DNA of 64,000 nucleotides from an uncultured Alphaproteobacteria bacterium (GTDB lineage Bacteria; Pseudomonadota; Alphaproteobacteria; Rhodobacterales; Rhodobacteraceae): NCBI GenBank assembly GCA_929200255.1, contig CAKMYZ010000012.1, positions 1 to 64,000 of the forward strand, read 5' to 3'. Shown piece by piece: positions 61,484 to 64,000 of this stretch (position 1 is its first letter; each line of letters starts with the position of its first letter). The notes under the pieces were generated by a model. It saw only the letters and a program-made list of their open reading frames with translations, ran no database searches and was not told where the DNA came from. The position numbers and the translations under genes were made by a program.

Positions 61484-61972
61484 ATGTTTCAGCCGAACCA
61501 AGACGATATCTATGCCACCGTGCAGGCATCACAAGGGCGGCGCTGGTTTGCTTATGGCGTTTTGTTTTTGCTTGGGGCCTTGGTGATCTACACCACGCTG
61601 ACCCAACCACCGGCCCTGCACTGGATGGTGTTTATGCTGGTTTTTGGCGTCGCGATGCTCTGGTTAGCCGAAAGACTGCGGCGTGCCACGACGCAGGTGA
61701 TTACGCTGACAGAAACAGAGCTGCGGGATAGTTCGGGAGTGGTCCTGGCTAAGATTGCCGACATTGCAACCGTTTCACGTGGTGCCTTTGCACTGAAACC
61801 GTCAAATGGGTTTACGCTTGTTTTGAAAGGCAAGATGCCCCGTGCCTGGGCACCGGGGCTTTGGTGGCGCATCGGACGCCGTGTTGGGGTAGGAGGTGTG
61901 ACGGCCGCCGGTCAATCAAGATTTATGGCCGAGCAGATTGCGTTGCGGCTGGAGGCGTCAAAGAGGCGCTAG
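61484..61972 (+). CDS. Small membrane protein of unknown function
   Basis: About 162 residues, with two hydrophobic segments (WFAYGVLFLLGALVIYTTL; LHWMVFMLVFGVAMLWLA) followed by a soluble domain (QVITLTETELRDSSGVVLAKIADIATVSRGAFALKPSNGFTLVLKG). The layout matches the protein at 34539. AAAGGC precedes ATG 61484. Function is unknown. It ends four bases inside the convergent Tad-type gene. Confidence 0.7.
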   Translation: MFQPNQDDIYATVQASQGRRWFAYGVLFLLGALVIYTTLTQPPALHWMVFMLVFGVAMLWLAERLRRATTQVITLTETELRDSSGVVLAKIADIATVSRGAFALKPSNGFTLVLKGKMPRAWAPGLWWRIGRRVGVGGVTAAGQSRFMAEQIALRLEASKRR

Positions 61973-62553
61973 CATCTCTTCGTATTATCGCCTCGCAAGA
62001 AGCATAGCTTTCCGGGGCGCGGGCGAATGACAATAAATGTCTGAAACGTCACATCATCAAGATCGGTGCTGGTAAATGGGCCAAGCCCGATGGAAAATGG
62101 TGCGTCATATTCTGTCCGGGTCTGTAGTAAGATGGCGCGGTCATCATCTGCAAGGGCAGGAAGCCTGCCCGCAGCCTGCAACTCGTTGAGGTTGGTGTTG
62201 TTGTAATTCGGCGCCATGCCTCGGTTCTTCGACCAGATGCGGCGGTAAGAGTCGTTGCTTTCACGGTAGGTGTAGACCGTAATGCGATAATCAGGGTTGG
62301 CTTCTTCGTAGGTTAGTTCGCGCAGGATGTTCCGCGTAGTGTTAAGATACGAGGCGTCGATATCCCCCGTTTCACGGCTGAGCATATCCGCGATGGTTAG
62401 TGCTGCACGGTTGCTGTTCGATTCCACGCGGAAGAGGTCGAAGTAAACATATGTCGACAGCAAGGCCCATACCAGTATAGGTGTAACCAACAAAAGCTCG
62501 ATTGACATTGAGCCGTTTTGATCATCCCGAAATTTGCGTAAGTAATTCAGCAT
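61969..62553 (-). CDS. TadE/TadG-like pilus-associated protein
   Basis: About 194 residues starting MLNYLRKFRDDQNGSMSIELLLVTPILVWALLSTYVYFDLF. The GSMSIEL followed by a hydrophobic segment is the TadE-like pseudopilin signature, in which a prepilin-type peptidase cleaves before the hydrophobic helix. It lies eight bases after a second TadE-like gene. These proteins assist Flp pilus assembly and adhesion. The longer frame to 62670 overlaps the neighbour. Confidence 0.78.
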   Translation of the reverse strand: MLNYLRKFRDDQNGSMSIELLLVTPILVWALLSTYVYFDLFRVESNSNRAALTIADMLSRETGDIDASYLNTTRNILRELTYEEANPDYRITVYTYRESNDSYRRIWSKNRGMAPNYNNTNLNELQAAGRLPALADDDRAILLQTRTEYDAPFSIGLGPFTSTDLDDVTFQTFIVIRPRPGKLCFLRGDNTKRC

Positions 62554-62560
62554 CACGCTT

Positions 62561-63160
62561 TTATTCCACCTCAAGCATATAGGGTTCAACAACAAAGGCT
62601 GACATCGATACCAGCGCATGTGAACCAGCTGCGGCGTTACCGCTGTTGTTGTCAACGATCGCTTGTCCAATGCTTGCCACGCGTGTTCGGCCGATATTGC
62701 TTATCGGGAAAAAGGGATCAATACGAACGCAGGCGCGGATGAACATCAGTTGGTTGTTGGCCAGATCATCGATCTGACTGTTGTCGATAGTCATGTCCCC
62801 GCGATCGACGCACTGGACTTCGTTTGGAACATCGTTCCAGGCATGTGGGTCACGCGAAAGAAGTTCGATCTCCATCTGGTTAATGCAGTCTTCAATAATC
62901 AATGCTGCGTCGCAAATCCGCTCGCGAAACGTGTCGCGAGTTGGAGACGTCTGCGCCCCGATACGGACGTCGCGCACCGCAATGTCAACGCCCCGCTCTA
63001 GCATCACGTGACGCAGCGAGATGATACCAGATTCAAATGTCATCAGAAAAAAACTGAAGAACACTGGAAAGATGATCACGAACTCGAGTGAGGCGGTGCC
63101 GCGGTCATCCGCCGCAAACCTGCGCCAGACTGCGCCGATATTTGACATCATTTGTTGCAT
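62561..63160 (-). CDS. TadE-like pilus assembly protein
   Basis: A 199-residue minor pseudopilin-like protein. FAADDRGTASLEFVIIFPVFFSFFLMTFESG has the TadE pattern (short basic/acidic lead, Glu at +5 of the helix, long hydrophobic segment). Cysteines in ERICDAALIIEDCINQ, VQCVD and RACVRID may form disulfides outside. The start shares a base with the stop of the upstream gene (TGATG type), so they are coupled. Confidence 0.82.
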   Translation of the reverse strand: MQQMMSNIGAVWRRFAADDRGTASLEFVIIFPVFFSFFLMTFESGIISLRHVMLERGVDIAVRDVRIGAQTSPTRDTFRERICDAALIIEDCINQMEIELLSRDPHAWNDVPNEVQCVDRGDMTIDNSQIDDLANNQLMFIRACVRIDPFFPISNIGRTRVASIGQAIVDNNSGNAAAGSHALVSMSAFVVEPYMLEVE

Positions 63161-64000
63161 CAGAGGTTCAACCGCAGTGCTGTGATCTGACGGGCGATCG
63201 CGTCAAAGATATCGTCGATACCGCTTTCATCGTCGTCACCTGACAGATCCGTTGTGTAGGCTATGCTGTCGGGATCACCCTCGACGCATTCCTCCATCTC
63301 TTGCTTCCCGTGGTCGGTCGACCCCATTGCAATCGTAAAGACGGTGTATTCCGCGGTCGCAAGATCACATAGCTGCTGCATCCATGTATCGTGTAACGCA
63401 GCAGTTGTCGGGAAGTCGGTCAGGCTGTCAGAGTCGTAACCATCCGTGTCTTTGTTGTTCAACCAGTAGTTCATACCATATTGAGACCAGGTCGTTTGCC
63501 ATTCGTATGCAGTATATGCATCTCCGGAATCGTCATTGCTCCAATAGTGATCTTCCTCGATCCGCTGCCCGCGAACATTTTCGCCGTCGGTCATGAGGAT
63601 CAGGTATTTGACTGTGTTTGCGTCCGTATAGTCGGCAGGTCGTATCCCACGGAAGGCGTCGTCTACGGTGCCGACGGTGCCCAACAGATCACGCATCGAA
63701 GGGTCAAGAAGTGATGCACCCCATTTCAGACCCAAGTGGATAGACGTATATGTGGTTGGGCGATATTGATCGATCGCACCCTTCAGCTCCGCCGCATCCT
63801 GAGACAAGAAAATGATCTGCTCAAAATCTTCCTCGGGGCAGACTGGGAAGTCGATACCAGCATCCCAAGAGCTGTAGTGCTCAAAATACTCGACCTGCTT
63901 ATAGACACGTGCCGTGTCGAGCGTCAGGGTGTTGTACTCATCCGGAAGAAAGTCGACGCATCGGGCTGGGTTGGTGTAGTAATTCCCCAATGCCGGATCC
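63160..64000 (-). CDS. TadG-like protein with von Willebrand-type domain (partial)
   Basis: The 3' part of a gene whose start lies beyond the window; the frame is open to base 64000. The visible residues include YTSIHLGLKWGASLLDP and KYLILMTDGENVRG, the vWA-like core seen in TadG proteins, with the Ser/Thr and Asp residues of a metal-binding site. The end is FDAIARQITALRLNL. TadG with TadE-like partners makes up the accessory part of the Flp/Tad pilus, probably at the cell surface. Confidence 0.8.
   Translation of the reverse strand, partial: DPALGNYYTNPARCVDFLPDEYNTLTLDTARVYKQVEYFEHYSSWDAGIDFPVCPEEDFEQIIFLSQDAAELKGAIDQYRPTTYTSIHLGLKWGASLLDPSMRDLLGTVGTVDDAFRGIRPADYTDANTVKYLILMTDGENVRGQRIEEDHYWSNDDSGDAYTAYEWQTTWSQYGMNYWLNNKDTDGYDSDSLTDFPTTAALHDTWMQQLCDLATAEYTVFTIAMGSTDHGKQEMEECVEGDPDSIAYTTDLSGDDDESGIDDIFDAIARQITALRLNL

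Noticed and set aside
1-64000. CRISPR arrays, rRNA genes or prophage
   Set aside because: No regularly spaced repeats, no rRNA sequence and no phage structural genes were seen in the window.

Overview
The window looks like a chromosomal segment of an alphaproteobacterium of the Rhodobacteraceae (Roseobacter group). The grounds are a complete sox sulfur-oxidation cluster in Paracoccus-like order, a GcrA cell-cycle regulator, a C4-pathway 5-aminolevulinate synthase, TRAP and ABC uptake operons, a Hint-domain protein, an HlyC-type acyltransferase and a TIGR03032-type protein. The assignment rests on gene content only; I could not run a search.

Layout. 0.2-2.6 kb: polar amino-acid ABC importer. 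2.6-5.5 kb: Hint-domain protein, orphan toxin-activating acyltransferase and a divergent TIGR03032-type protein. 5.6-10.3 kb: ABC exporter, acyl-CoA synthetase and a 3-hydroxyisobutyrate dehydrogenase-type reductase. 10.4-27.0 kb: sox region. On the minus strand lie a sulfotransferase, soxT, soxR and soxS; divergent from them are soxVW-XYZA-B-CDEF, followed by a DUF302 gene and hemA; convergent are two metallo-beta-lactamase-fold genes (soxH- and soxG-like). Four sites of the form ATTC-N8-GAAT, two of them imperfect, lie before soxS/soxV, soxX, soxB and soxG and are probably SoxR operators.

27.1-30.7 kb (minus strand): a compact R-body (Reb) locus, the most unusual part of the window. A small sigma-70-type factor is followed by a RebB protein, three unrecognised proteins (one with a predicted membrane hairpin, one acidic and helical), a divergent RebB-like protein and a second clear RebB. 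Two small genes of unknown function lie upstream (31.4-32.0 kb). 32.2-36 kb: gcrA, an SH3b protein, an orphan ABC-2 permease, a small membrane protein and an EamA transporter. 36.3-38.9 kb: argD-GNAT-argF.

38.9-51.7 kb: an amine or amino-alcohol utilisation island with an RpiR regulator, N-formylglutamate amidohydrolase-like enzyme, TRAP transporter, glutamine-synthetase-like ligase, aldehyde dehydrogenase, iron alcohol dehydrogenase and a polyamine-type ABC importer. Together they could run a gamma-glutamylation pathway. A tRNA-Gly follows. 51.9-55.8 kb: a LivJ-like binding protein translationally coupled to a PAS-GGDEF-EAL protein. 56.2-61.4 kb: hrpB, a LysE exporter, a small ABM-like protein, a WYL regulator and a decayed IS5-family element. 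61.5-64 kb: a small membrane protein and three Tad pilus-associated genes, the last running off the window end.

Starts were moved inward from the longest reading frame where a Shine-Dalgarno sequence or signal peptide favoured it. Membrane segments, signal peptides and domain limits were judged by eye.
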